Shown in pieces: positions 1 to 17,000 of a DNA stretch of 64,000 bases. Numbering within the stretch: the stretch's first letter is position 1; every line of letters starts with the position of its first letter. A program made the position numbers and the translations under genes. The notes beneath the pieces were generated by a model. That model was not told the DNA's origin, did no database searches, and worked only from the letters and a program-made list of their open reading frames with translations. Location: positions 9,010,565-9,074,564 of the forward strand of contig JAKZAN010000001.1 in assembly GCA_023053545.1 (NCBI GenBank), given 5' to 3'. This DNA comes from Lepidurus packardi (Eukaryota > Arthropoda > Branchiopoda > Notostraca > Triopsidae).

Positions 1-522
1 GTTTTGGCTATATGCAAAACGGAGATGTTGACTAGTAGCGTCAGATTTGGGTATGGAGTGCCGAGGGCTTGAAAGGAGAATGAGATGGCATGCAAATGAG
101 GGAATATACTCGTCACTTTGGGACCCGTTCCATTGCAATTTAAATGTTTGCTAGGAAGTTGAAACGAGGAATGTTAGGGAGCATATATGGACCATTTTTG
201 TTAGACTGGGACTTCACACGTTTGAGTTTTATAATTTTCTTTTTGTTTAAAGATTCTACTCTGTGTATTAGAACGAAAAACAAAAATGATAGGAGTTGGA
301 GGAAGAGAAAGATTGAGTTGTACCCAGTGAATCCTATTTATCGTTCCTGACGTCTTCCACTCACGAAGCTGGAACATAGAATCTCTGTCTTGTATATATC
401 TTGCTATATTCTCTGCCTTAGAGTCTTCATTGTAAGCATGAGCGAAGTTTGTTTACTAGTACGTGTTTAACTTTGCATTTATTCGTGTGAGATTTAAAAT
501 CCTGTTTCTGTTCTTTTCGCAG

Positions 523-4954
<4,432 letters not shown>

Positions 4955-5742
4955 GTTTCGGTGTTTCGGGGAGGAAATGGTATTAGTTATGTCTCGTAAG
5001 AAAAGCTTTCGATAACCAAGCTAGAAGTTGTTCTGTACAGTACTTATTCCTCTTTATTCACTTTTGCTACGGTTTTTCTCTCCATATTTACAAATTCTTT
5101 AAACCTCCCAAGAAGTTTTCTGAAGAACAAATAGTTGAGATACATAGTAAACTTTTTCCGCATTCACTATCATCTTGCCGTCCCTCGCGCTGACAGGTTT
5201 TGAAACTTTGCTTTATTTGATCCCAGTTTTTCGCTCTCTTTGCTATTCTGCATGAGTTTTTTGCAGCCCATTTAAAATTGAACTCATAGTTTCCATACCG
5301 TGAGTTCTATGTGAACTGCCCTTGTAAGGAGTCATTTCTAAGTATGTGTAGTCTGTAGGGGTTGGTACGTAGGAAATGTCCTGCTTGTTGTGCTGAGACA
5401 TTCCCATGATTCGGAATTGCAAGAAAAGCAAAAAATTTGCTACCCATGTTGACCATGTTGTCCCATTTTTCCAACCCCCTTGTTTTTTTTTGTGTTTTTT
5501 GTGTTTTTTGCTTAGCTGGTATTGGTCTACTCTCGTTGCTCTCTAATAAGATATAAAGAACTATGGATAAACTGGTGGCTGTTTTACGAAAGAATCAAGT
5601 TGGCTTGTAAAATCTCGGATTACTTTGAGTTTGAACGATAACGTTACCAGTTATGGATTTAGGCAAACAGGATCCGAATGTTGGATCGGAATAAGCAGTA
5701 ATCCTTAGTAAGACAACTTGTGATGGAATAGGTGTCTTGTGA

Positions 5743-5748
5743 AATAAA
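5743..5748 (+). terminator. Poly(A) signal of CaMKI
   Basis: AATAAA about 790 bp after the CaMKI stop, at the end of an AT-rich stretch without other coding signal. A second AATAAA occurs near 6179 and could be used instead. Confidence 0.55.
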
Positions 5749-5754
5749 AAGTTT

Positions 5755-7414
5755 GGAAATACTTTTCTTTTATTGTTCCTGTGTGTTTGCGAGAGTTTGT
5801 GGAGATTTTTAAATTTTGTTTCTCATGTTTGGAAGATCCGCAATTTTTTTTTTGGTAAGTATCAATACGTTCATATTGATGATAAAACTTAAGCCTGGTT
5901 GAAATTTCACGAAGTTTTGATTACTGGTAATGTTTGTATCGTTGATCTCTTATCGATCTTTAAGTGCTTTGACGCTTGGAAGTGGGCTGACCTAAAAAGT
6001 AACCTTGCTTGGGATGTTGTGGCTGGAAGCAAGAAGGATTTAGTACAGAGTCGGGGACTATGGGAAAGTTTGAAGCCATCTTCGACACTAGCGCCCTTTC
6101 TTTTCAGGCTCCGAACTTCCCATAAAAGTGCGAAATTTAATGTTTTGTAATTAAAGTATATTGTATCTGAGAGCGTTCAATAAAAGTATTTTAAAGCAAA
6201 CACATGGCCTTGCAATTATTTTGAATAATTTTGACTCGTAAACAAAAAATAAGTCACGATTGTGTGTTGCACTTTGAAAAACATTCAAAGAAATTCAATA
6301 TAATAACGGAAACTTTCGGAGAATAGGAAGTACGGCTACAAGAAAACCGTCATATTTTTATAAATCAAACAAAAGATGGTTCAGCACCTACGTATTGTAT
6401 GCACTAGCCTTGTTTATTTAGATTTAGCCTTGTAACTTAGATTTATAGAAGTTTTAACGCATTTAATATAAAAGTGAGACGAAGTGGATAAGGCGCAAGC
6501 CTTGGTAAAGGCTTGCGATTGGATTGGATTGGACGATTTACCTATAGGTTTGTAAAACATCCAATGTCTTTTGAAGGGTTTAAGGAGTCCGGCTATGGCC
6601 GACTAATTCTTGAAGCTTGTACTTCGTGTAATGCTTATGATTACGCTTGGCAACCAAAAAAATAGAACAGTTACTTGTTTGAGGCATTTTTCATCTTTGA
6701 TCCGAAAGTTCTCATCCGAAAGGTAACAGAAGAGGGAAAGGTGGTAGAATGAAATATGACTTTGGGGTATCGGAAATTGAGTTCCTTATTACGAGCTTAA
6801 TCAGTTGTGCTTGGTACTCTAATATTATCCAAGACTTGACGTGGACGTTGCACTTTATGGTTTAGCATTCCCAGCCCTTAAGGATGGAATGTAGTGTATG
6901 TACCGTTGTATAAAAGTAGTAGTATGCAAATTAATTTTTCAACTACGTGAAATACATGGACCAAAGCAATTTCAATTGGTTATGTACTTGCTACTAAAAA
7001 TAACTTTTATGAGATAAACTGTCTCTAAATACGATAAGGGATTATCGAGAAATCTTGCTCTTAATATTAGACGACTTCCGCAGTTGAAAGGGTTTAAGAA
7101 TTGAAACGTAAACACAAAATTTAAAGAATCAATTCTTTAATTTCTTAAATAATTGATGAAAGATGAGTTTGCAGTCTGATTTATAAAACTGTATTCAACC
7201 ACCAGATTCATAACCAGGAGACCCATTGGTTCGTGAAACCCGAATATAGCAATAAGGAATCTTATAGATTATACTACCAAAAGTTTGGTGCTGTTCTGAC
7301 CGTAGACTTAAGACGATTCCCTCTCGGGAGTCAATGGCATATCACGCTGAAGAAATCTCTTCTCACGGTCTAACCAGGCTGGAATTTTTTTTTTACTTTA
7401 TCAAACATTTTTAA
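5755..7414. other. Intergenic, no gene seen
   Basis: AT-rich sequence between CaMKI and the repeat cluster. ORFs are short and lack recognisable domains. It contains one perfect 10-bp hairpin at 6494-6517 (arm CGCAAGCCTT, loop GGTA), listed separately. Confidence 0.6.
6494..6517. repeat. Perfect short hairpin
   Basis: CGCAAGCCTT is followed by the 4-nt loop GGTA and the exact reverse complement AAGGCTTGCG. It is too short for a pre-miRNA and is not at a known 3'-end processing context. Function unknown. Confidence 0.6.
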
Positions 7415-7548
7415 TAGCGCGTTCCACTGACTGCACTGGCACAATATTTTTTGGCACTCAGTGTGTAAAACATGATGTATATGCTAACACATTGTGTACA
7501 CACTCAGTGTCAAAAATATTGCATCAGTGTAGCCAGTGGAACGCGCTA
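7415..7548. mobile_element. Palindromic MITE, family 1 (copy 1, 130 bp)
   Basis: The element is 7417-7546, flanked by TA on both sides. It begins GCGCGTTCCACTGACTGCAC and ends with the near-complement, so almost the whole 130 bp folds back on itself. It shares termini and exact length with the copy at 28524-28653, and shares termini with the longer insertion at 20068-20738. It has no coding capacity. The TA duplication is supported by the nested copy at 20 kb, where the uninterrupted host sequence can be compared. Confidence 0.88.
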
Positions 7549-8007
7549 TAAGTCGTATTCATAGTCATGTCATAAGGACGAAAAACCGCAACGTAAGGAG
7601 GACGGACTATTATATACCGTTTATCATTACGGCCATGTTTTCACTCAGTTCCGTTTCCGTAACAAGCGAACACAAGACTATAGGCGAAGCATTACGTACG
7701 TTTCTCCTAAAAAAATAAATAATAACAATTGAAAACTGAAGCAAAGAAAGACGACGAAGGATAAAGGCAGCCGGCAACTTGTTTGGACTCGTTCAGCTTA
7801 AATTTAACAAAACTGTCCGTTTTAAACATAACAAAACATCTGCACGCCCACGCGTTTCAAAGTAAACACCGCACTCGAAACACACCTTAACTCTACAAAC
7901 GCCTACAAACGCAGCTAAATTAACGCTTGTGTATCATCAGCAATGTCGTGCATAACTATAAATAAAATAAGATATCAAAATTAACTTAAAAACACAACTA
8001 TCCTAAC

Positions 8008-9110
8008 CAGGGGCGTCGCGAGGGGTTCTGATGGGGTTTTTTTTTTTGGGGGGGGAGCCCTTAATTTTACCGACTGTAGTTGACAATTGTACCGACTGTT
8101 ATAGTACTGAAACAGTTATTAACGTAGAAAATTGCTTTAACGTTACGAGTTTTTATTGGATAGCCCTCGTTCTTCACATTCCGGTTATAAACACATTTTC
8201 CTGTTTTTCTATGCTTTCCATCGCTCTAACACGTCGCTTAGATCAGTTTCGTCAGCTATGTCTTTCTCAGACGCCCAGACGCCAATAAAAGGAGATTTTC
8301 TAGTCTTTCGTCACTCATGACTGAGCGGAGGGAGGCCTTGATGGGCTTAAGCTTGCTAAACCCGCGTTCTCTACTAGCTGTGGTAACGGGAATTGTTCGA
8401 GCTATTAGATAAGCCTTCCAAACTAAGGGTAGGTCTAGCTTAATTTTTTTGCCATTGTCAAGCAATTTGGGGTACACATCTAGTGAAATATCAATGCTAA
8501 GTTTCAATTGGCAGTCCGCTTTGAATAGCTCCATTTCTGCACGTAGATCGTCGGCGTTAAGTAAGTCACGGGAAGACAGGTTAACAAATTCTGAACAGAC
8601 CTCAGATCAAGAATTTGAAGAAGTTTAATAATAGGGAGAATCCTTGGTCCCATTTCTTCGAGCGAGTCACGCGTTTCATTACTAAGACACCGGAAGGAAA
8701 AAATTATCTTAGTTTGAAATTCAGTATTTCCGTATGAAATTTAGAGAGATTTACCTCCAAAACTCGTTTGCTTTCAGTGAGGTAAAAGTCTCAAAAACCA
8801 ATAGGTAATTTTGGAACGCTCCGATTTGTCCTTTTGAAGACGTTTTGGTTCAGGTAATGCAGACATTCCTCACTAAAACACACGTGAACGTGACAACTGC
8901 TAAAACTACAATCCGCCAAAAGCTTAAAACACTATCGATGAGCAGTGCTTCCACCTTTTGAACTAACAAACCGTCAGCTGCATTGCCGGAACCTCTTCAT
9001 CTAGTATTTCAAAACATACTTTTCCTTTATCGAATTTTAATGACGACCATCAAAATTTTACCGACTGGGCTTTCTAAACAATTATGGGGGGTGCACCCCT
9101 TCGCGATCAG
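8008..9110 (-). mobile_element. hAT transposon relic (ZMYM1-like transposase C-terminus)
   Basis: The left end CAGGGGCGTCGCGAGGGG and the right-end reverse complement (CTGATCGCGAAGGGGTGC) are degenerate inverted repeats of the CAGGGGCGTCGC type common in hAT elements. On the minus strand, 8256-8534 encodes the C-terminal dimerisation region with IPVTTASRERGFSKLKPIK and LRSVMSDERLENLLLLAS, the hAT signature. Further fragments (SNETRDSLEEMGPRILPII) lie upstream, separated by a frameshift. It is non-functional and I find no clear 8-bp target duplication. Confidence 0.8.
8256..8560 (-). pseudogene. hAT family dimerisation domain fragment
   Basis: The open stretch runs upstream of 8534 in the same frame (EFVNLSSRDLLNADDLRAEM) before a frameshift near 8600. 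Stop at 8256. The hAT C-terminal (dimerisation) motif IPVTTASRERGFSKLK is clear. The N-terminal BED and catalytic parts are missing. Confidence 0.8.
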
Positions 9111-9296
9111 ATAGAACTCTCACGTAAAATCTCTTTTTTTAAGGCCTACACAAATTAGCCAGCATAATACAGATAGACTAGTTCAAGAAGCTAGGAAGAA
9201 AAATTGAATAACTTTCAGAACTCTTTTAATATAGCACAAGACCTCTCTGCTGCACGCAGATGACAAGTTTTGGACGCAGATTACGTCAAAGCAAAA

Positions 9297-9630
9297 CCCA
9301 AGTAGCACAAGTTGGTCGATAAATGGTTGAAATGACGTCACCGACGTCTGAAATTGACGTCACTTTGTGACGTTAAGACGGACTGCAAATTGTATGTCAC
9401 CTTTACGTTGTATAATCGTCAAAATTAGACGTCCAAGGTATCGTCCGTTTTAGGTCGAAACAACGTTGCTCAGAGTCAAGTATATAGTCCTACGGGGATT
9501 TTTCTTTCCCCAAGGATTAAAAGATTACCAAAGATTGCAAATTGTATGTCTTTGCAACGTTGAAATAACGTCATTTTTGACGTTAAAGGTCAGAAACAGA
9601 CGTTCCTTCGACCAACTTGTGCTACTTGGG
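9297..9630. mobile_element. MITE with perfect 23-bp terminal inverted repeats
   Basis: The left terminus CCCAAGTAGCACAAGTTGG (continuing to 9319) is repeated exactly, inverted, at 9608-9630. The interior is rich in GACGT/ACGTC words, with two perfect TGACGTCA palindromes at 9333-9340 and 9355-9362 and several TGACGTTA. No target duplication is obvious and no ORF is recognisable. The superfamily is not assigned. Confidence 0.85.
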
Positions 9631-10379
9631 AATCTAGGGAAAAAAACATCAATGAGCAATTTTTAAATACATGACAGATTTGAATGACAGTCTGAAGCTT
9701 GGTTTGCATAGAACCTATGTCCAACGTTTTAACAAAAAGGACTCAACTTTTACGGACACCTTTGTCAAGAATCTTCAATAACGTTCAACATTGACAAAAA
9801 CTCAAGGCATGGTCCTTAGTTTTTCTCGATTTTTGAATGTTTCAAAATACGTGAATCTTATACGCCTCTTCAAATCAATGGTTGCAATAAAACGCTCAAT
9901 TGATTGAATCTTCTCAACCTGAAGAAATTCACCTTTTTGAGGAAAAGAAGAATAAAATGAAGTCGTTATTCAAAAGTTTAGCAACCCCAGAATTCGTTGC
10001 GCAGTGAGAAACGAAAATAAAAATGTGATAAAAAACTTCGGTGCAATCATCCTAAAACAATAATTATTCAAATATTTGGAGTTATTATTAGTGATACAAA
10101 TGCTGACTTGATTCCCTGAAGCGGTATGTTTTCAAAAGATACTTCTACTAAATATTTATTTACAGCATCCAGACCATAACGGAGTTTCGTTCATGGCCGC
10201 GAAAATGGATGGCGTTACTATCGAACTATCCAACTTTCCTACACTATATGCATGCATGGAGTCTCGACTCCATGCTAGATACTCCTCAGTTGGATGCAAT
10301 TTTATGTTCTCTTTCAGCGGCGTGCCCTAATCTCTCAAGAACAACAACGACCATCGCTTTAATAAAGCAATATTGCAAG

Positions 10380-12651
10380 ATGTCAGAGAAAGTTCTTTCG
10401 GTGCGTAGTAATTGTTGCTTATGATTTTCTTTAGTTGTACAGTATTGTAATACCTGTTTCACTTGTTATATTTCAGCGCAAGGAGATCGCTAAGAAGTTT
10501 AACCTGCCTGAACGACAGTCCAAAATTGCATTGATGATGAAACAGGAAGAGCATGGGTTGGAAGAGCAACTTTATTGCATTTGTAAGACCTCTGATGTGG
10601 GCAGATTTATGATGTAAGCGTATCTACAAAGATAATCTTTTAAAACATTTCTAAATTGCTGTAAAATCTTTAATACAGTGGTTGCGACCGTTGTGAAGAA
10701 TGGTACCATGGGGATTGCATAGACATATCAGAAGAGGAATCCAGGTTTATTAAGAAATATTTTTGTGAAGTAAGTGTATTCATTTCTCTTTGTTTTTAAC
10801 TTCCAAACTGTTAACCTTCTTGGATTCTGTCTAGAAATGCCGAGCAAAGGATCCGTCTCTTGAAATTCGGTACAAGCAAAAGAAACTAGAACAGTCAAGT
10901 AGCAGTAAGAAAGAAAAGCTTCTTAAGAAACGCCGAGAACGGACGAAAGATTCCCAGTCACATCACAGACCCCATCAACGCCAAAAAGTGTCCATACCTG
11001 GGTGCGGATCTTGCTTAGCTTGTTATCGCACTGAAGATTGTGGCATTTGCGAAGCTTGCCGGGATATGAAGAAATTTGGAAGCAGCAGCAAATTTAAAGT
11101 TTGCAAGGAACGAGAATGCCCTAATCTTAGTGACCAAACCAAAAAACCAGAAGTCGTTAAAAGTGTAGAGGAGGAACCACCAAGTTCCGCTGCTTTGCGC
11201 GAAGCTAACTACTCCGATGATGATGTATGGGAGCCTCGTCATAAAAAAGAGAAGCCTGCGAAACAAAAAATCGTTTCTAACAAGCGGGTAAGCCCGTTTC
11301 CATAACTGCGCCGTTTTTCGGGATTCTTGCTTGATTTATTTTGAGACTTATACGTATGTCGAGACTTATCATAATGTCTGTGATTTATACAGGAAAAACT
11401 GGGAGCCAGCGCCAAACATAGCCGTCGTCAAGCATCTCGCAAGCGTCGATACACCAGCTCGGATGAAGAAGTACAAGCTCTACCGCAAGTTAAGCATTGT
11501 TATGGACCACAGTGCACACGTGGGGCCAGACCGGGCTCTAAATACTGCTCTGATCAATGTGGGGTGAATCTTGCCTCCGCCAGAATCTACCAAGTATTCT
11601 CATTGAAGAGAAAAATAGAAGAGGAGTCTTTAATTTGTGTTTTTGTTCCAGATTTTACCCCAAAGAATCCAAGAATGGAATGCATCTCCTTGCATTGCCG
11701 AAGACGCGAATAAGAAAGAGTTGGAAAGTATTCGTAAACAGCAGTTGGAAGCCAGAAGTGCCTTAGAAGAGCTGGATCGGAAACACAAGGTTACATTTGC
11801 ATATATATTTGTCTTTTGAGCTAACAGAAAGGATTATTTAGGTGTTGGATATGGTTATAGCTCGTGCGAAAAGCCTGGCGCTGGATGCCCGCTCTGAAGA
11901 TGACATTGAAGAAGAAGGGGATGAAACATCCACTTATTGCGTTACATGTGGTCATGCTATTCAAGCGCGTATTGCTGTGAGACACATGGAGCGCTGCTTC
12001 AATAAGTATGAAAGCCAGACTTCTTTTGGATCGATCTACAAGACCAGGATTGAAGGCAACAACATGTTTTGCGACGCCTACAACCCCATTAACGGCACTT
12101 ACTGCAAGCGGTTGCGTGTCCTTTGCCCGGAGCATTGCAAAGACTTGAAAGTGAACGACAATGAAGTGTGCGGCTGCCCGTTGGTAAAGGACGTGTTTCA
12201 GCTGACTGGAGATCTTTGCCGAGTGGCCAAGAAAAGATGCGTTAAGCATCATAGTTGGGAAAAACTGCGACGAGCTCAGATTGATCTGGAACGAGTGCGT
12301 CAATGGCTCAAACTTGACGAATTGTTTGAAAGGGAAAAGCAGATCCGACAAGCCATGTCTTCCCGTGCTGGAGTTTTAGGCTTGTTATTACATTCGACAT
12401 ACAATCATGAGATAATGCAATGTTTGGCTGCGCAAGAGAATGCCCTGAAAGAGGGGACTGAAAAGGAGAAAGGTAACGACTCTAACGTTAAGCGAGAGAA
12501 AAAGAGTCTTTCAAAGGCGACAAACAGCGAAGACGATCATGATCAGGATAAGGAGGATCTATCAGATGGAAAAGATGACACGAGTGACAGCACGAGCAGC
12601 AAATCCAGCAGTTCGACATCTGCTTGCACGCCTCCACAACCTGATCTTTAA
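10380..12651 (+). CDS. CXXC1: CXXC finger protein 1 (CFP1), COMPASS/SETD1 subunit
   Basis: CFP1 recruits the SETD1 H3K4 methyltransferase complex to chromatin. Coding exons: 10380-10400, 10477-10613, 10679-10769, 10835-11287, 11393-11593, 11652-11789, 11842-12651. The proposed start MSEKVLS is followed by the arthropod-type leader KKFNLPERQSKIA. The PHD finger (YCICKTS...CDRCEEWYHGDC) is next. A CXXC finger (CGSCLAC...CGICEAC...MKKFG) follows. Then comes a Zn-binding CYGPQC...YCSDQC segment, a coiled coil, and the CFP1_C domain with RHMERCFNKYESQTSFGS, YCKRLRVLCPEH and KLRRAQIDLERVRQW. The tail is Ser/Asp-rich. The frame stays open upstream to 10209 (57 extra codons), so a longer start is possible but looks like 5' UTR. 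The CXXC finger is atypical (see findings). Confidence 0.97.
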
Positions 12652-12751
12652 AAGAAGAAGAAAAAAGCTTTCGAAATTTTTATGTAATTAAGTGGTATAC
12701 ATCAGCATTCTGTATCTCTGAAATAATCAAGCAGTTTTGCTAAAAATATAG

Positions 12752-13547
12752 TAGATGCCGCTTAAAGTGATTACTGGTTATTACATTCAGCCGCTTTATG
12801 GAATCAAATTTCAGAGGACTGCTTCAAAATGTAAAAATGAATTTTGATCGATTATTAGAATCCCACTTTTGGATATTGGATTCATTTTCAAAGGAATCTT
12901 CACATGTACCACAGAAACTGCAGTAGTGATAACTACATATGGACTTGATCAAATTGATCAATGACATTACTTTTACGTCGTTTTGACCAATCCTGTCATT
13001 TCCAGCCTTTTACTACGCTTAGGGGAAAATCACTTCTAAACTCCTCTGTCAACTAAATGAGCAGATTATTCAATTGAATGACCAGTTCCTTTAATTGACT
13101 GGGAAAATTAGAAGGAATATCGTGTTCAGAACTCTTACCTTAGCGTAGGAGTAGGCTTCAAAAGCGCAGTGTTAGTTGTTTTTAGACGTGTGGTTATATG
13201 AAACTGGCGACGAACAAGACAAGAGTTGATTTTAAAAAGAGAAGTCGCGGCTTCTCTTTAGGTTTGCCACAAAGGGAAACGGCCGTTAAGCTAAAAATTC
13301 CTCAAACATCTCTATATAAATTGTTGAAAAATCTTTACGAAATAAACCAGTGGGTGAATCTATTAAAAGGAAACGTGTGGGACAAGTCTCAAAAAGTAGA
13401 CGATGCTTTGTTTCTATGGTTTAAACAACTCAGTTCGTTTCATGCGCCGATTAGTCTACCATTCATTGCATATTTCCAGTTATTAGATTCTCCCCTTAAT
13501 AGAATCAATATTCACTTGACAAACGTGATCGCAATAAGCCGTATCTA
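12752..13547 (+). mobile_element. Deleted Tigger/pogo-like element, copy A
   Basis: Bounded by TA dinucleotides (12752-12753 and 13546-13547), with terminal repeats starting GATGCCGC on the left and its diverged complement on the right. It is collinear over its whole length with copy B at 20028-21538. It carries a decayed ORF from 13198 for a CENP-B/psq-type helix-turn-helix (PQRETAVKLKIPQTSLYKLL) and then jumps straight to the right end. The DDE catalytic domain is absent. It lies between the convergent CFP1 and RhoGEF genes. Confidence 0.85.
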
Positions 13548-14072
13548 CTGGAAATCGAGCCTAACTATTTTTCGAACTCCCACTCTCAAAACTATATATT
13601 ACTTTATAGTTACTATGCAAAAACATCCTTTCAACTTCGCTAAAGGCTCCAAGCAAAAAAGGATGCTAATGAAAGGATGCCACCCCAAGTCCCCCAGCTC
13701 AAAAAAGAAAAAGGCCTTTTGTTCTATTAGTTTACAAGGTTACATCTCAGGGTCCCTAAACAATTGAGGATCGCTACAGTAAATAGTACTTTTATTTTGG
13801 TAGGCGAACAGTAAGGACGTACACAGAACTAAGACAAGAACAATAATTCAAATAAAAGTAACCGATGAGAATGAAAGAAGTTAAGCTTGCCAAACCAAAC
13901 GAATCCTTTCCAGTTTTTGATCGCTAAATGACGAAAGACTAGCTTTAACATTGCCTGGTCAGATAATGGTCTGCAACGAATGTTAGCAAAAAAAATGCCG
14001 ATTATTGGATAGTTAGGAAAGAATCATGGATTCCTCGGAAAAAATATATATATACAAAAATTAGCATTTTTT
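13548..14072. other. Intergenic between convergent genes; RhoGEF poly(A) candidate
   Basis: No gene. On the minus strand an AATAAA (plus-strand TTTATT at 13791-13796) lies about 280 bp past the RhoGEF stop and is the likeliest polyadenylation signal. Confidence 0.5.
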
Positions 14073-17000
14073 CTAGGATTCGCCTTGCAGTCTCCCAATT
14101 ATCTGTTTCACCCAGCCTTTGGGCAATGCTACATTGGCGTTGGCAGCAGGTGGAGAGTCACGATTCGTGGCGGAATCACAAGAAACACCTCGATTGCGTT
14201 GGACAGCCGCATAACGAACGCTGGGACGGCTCCGATCCAATTCAGGCGAACTCCCCGCACTGGGATTAAAATACACCTCCAAAACGGTGTTCACTGTCGA
14301 CGTCGAATGTTGGGAACTGGTTTCGCTCTCGTCGCCAGTTTTGGCGCCCAAACCCTCTAGTTCTTTCCGTCGCTCCTGGATGCTTTTCAGGTTCTCCAAC
14401 GACGACGTCAACCCATTGGCTTTCTTGAATTTGCTATTTTCTTCCAGCGATTTCACCCGATCCGCAATCGCGCACTGCTTCCATAGTTGAGCTTGCAGGG
14501 CCTGCATCAAGGCACGATCTGGCTTGGCCGGAACCGGAGGAGGACCACCTAACTTCCGAGTGACGTGGTTCTCTTGATCCAGAATCTTGGGATCAATTCC
14601 TCTCGTCAACGATGATGGATTACTGCCACTTACCAAACTCGACAGATCATCTTTGTCGCTAAATATGGCAGAATCGCGGTACATCTCCTGATCCAATAGC
14701 GATTCAATCGCTTCAAAAGATCGTTCGTAGAAACTATCATTAGAAAGCTCGCTTTCTGATCGTTCCAAATCGGAATCTTCATCCTCAAAATGCGAAGAAA
14801 CTAATGTCTTGCGCGAATCCAGCGTTCCTGACGATTCTGACTCGTTGGTACCCAAACCACTCGACAAGGAGTATGTAGAATCGGACGTTTTGACCTGAGA
14901 ATCGTTCATATCAGTGAGGTTGGTCTCCATTTTAGGTCGGATACAAGGAACCGCGTAGTCTGCTGATTCGATATTAGCGATTCTTGCTCCGATTACTGAT
15001 GCTTGGTTCTGCTGGTCCAACTGCGGAGGGTGATTCTTGACGCGCTGTTTAATGATTTGACTGTACTGTCGAGATAAATTTGTTATCCATTTGGTTTGTT
15101 TCTCTTCTTCGGTCAAGTTAAACCAAGAGCCCCACAAGTCGGTGGATTTCATGTGGGCGATCTTGCTAGAAACGCTGTGAATCACCGATCGGAGTGAGGA
15201 TCGTGACACACTGCGACGATAAATTCGGTACTCTGGATAGGGCGGGTCGTGATCTTGCAGACTCTCCGTGCTGAAGTCCACCGACCGGGTTTCGTCTAAG
15301 GAGGAGCGGTACGAGCCATAATCTTCATGCAGATCAGGCTGATCAGATGCGATCGTCACAGGTCGACCTCGACTTTTCTTGTTTAAATCTGGCTGCGAAT
15401 TGAAACTGCGCGGTAGCGAGCCCGATTTAGATTGCGCGTGGGCCAAATGCTCACCTTGGAGTCTCAACCAGACTTCTGGCACATTTGGATTCTCCGACTC
15501 ACCCGCTGTGATTTTCGAGTCGTTTCCTCTAGGAGAATTAGGGAGAGGTTGCGGCGGTCGTTGCTTACCATACTTCAAGGAGTTCAAACCACGTTGAGGA
15601 GATAAAGATCTTAGTAAGTCTTGCCAATGCGCCAAATCAGAATGAATCACGTTGCTGATCTTGCGAGTTAAGGAGGTTGATTTCTGGATTTGGACCTTTT
15701 GGCGAGCAGGGCAAGACAAAGACCGCTCAACACTAGGAACAGCGGGTGGGTGGGTCGGTAGAGCTGTGCAAGTGCCCAGTGATCGCCGATTCTGGCAATT
15801 ACATTTTACTGGCAGAGGCTCTTCTTCAATCTCTCCGTTTGCAGGGTCGTTGGATTCCAAGGGAGCCACTAAGGTGACATAATCACCATCGAAGCTCTTG
15901 GCAGATAAGGTTTCGTAGATGGATTCTTGGCTTTGAGGCAGGGACGAGTTGAAATGGGCCCCATCGCACCGTTTGCGCCGTTGCCGGAGTAAGATACGTT
16001 GAATATCACGATTCTGGAGTACCAATTGGCCCACGATTTCCTCCAAACTTTCTTGGGTGTGCTTTGCCTCCATCACTTCTTCTTCTTCGGTTTCTTCCGC
16101 TTCTAAGGTTTCCTTAGACTGCGATTCTGGGATGGAAAAGTCCATGGATGAAGTGCGACTGCATAGAATGTTTTCAGGCTCCGAACAGCGTCTCCACTTG
16201 ACATCCTTTCGAAGTTTGACAACAAAAAAGTCGGTTAATAAATCGAAAATTTTTTCCTTAAGGAAATTAACGAAAGATAACCAAGCAGAACACTGACCAA
16301 ACCAATTAGCTGACGAAATAGGTTAGGAATTAATTTTTGTGAAACCACTCACTTGATTCATGTCCATGTCCGGCGGGCAACTAATGGTGCTACATTTTCG
16401 GAATATTTCCTTGCCTTCCTTGTGTTCCTTGTCAGGGTCGGTAGGTAACGGTGAACTATCCAAGCTTCGGCGGAATCTTCGTGGCAGTAGAGGCGACTAA
16501 GGATTCAAAAAGACAATCAGCTGTTAGAAGGTCTACCTTCCACAAACTACAAAGCTAAATTTACATTAAATATCTAATAAAAAAAATCTAAATTTACAAT
16601 AAATATTTGTATTACACTAATCTACATTTACACTAAACTAGCGTTGAGATACTGAACTAAAGAAATAAAAATAATGATATTCAAATAATTCTTACGTAAA
16701 ATAAAACGAGAAATTAAACTAAAAAGAATCAACTTTAAATTAGTTAAGAAATTTGTAGAAATTTGCATACTTCTTTGGGACTAGTAACACTGCTTTTCCT
16801 ACTCCTACGAAGCTTGCCTTTGAGTCCAGCAGTGGAATGTTTTCGCCTTTCCAGATATTCTGGCGCTGAATGCTGTCGTTTTGGTCCATTCCGATCCACT
16901 GATACGTCACCTGCAAGTGAAAAGTCAGAACGTTACGCAAAGTGCCCTTATTTAAGACTGAAAATGTTACCAGACTCCGAACAGCGTCTTCACTTGACAC

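Noticed and set aside
10209-10379. N-terminal extension of CFP1 (start at 10209)
   Set aside because: The frame is open, but the 57 extra residues have no counterpart in CFP1. The ATG at 10380 gives the usual arthropod N-terminus.
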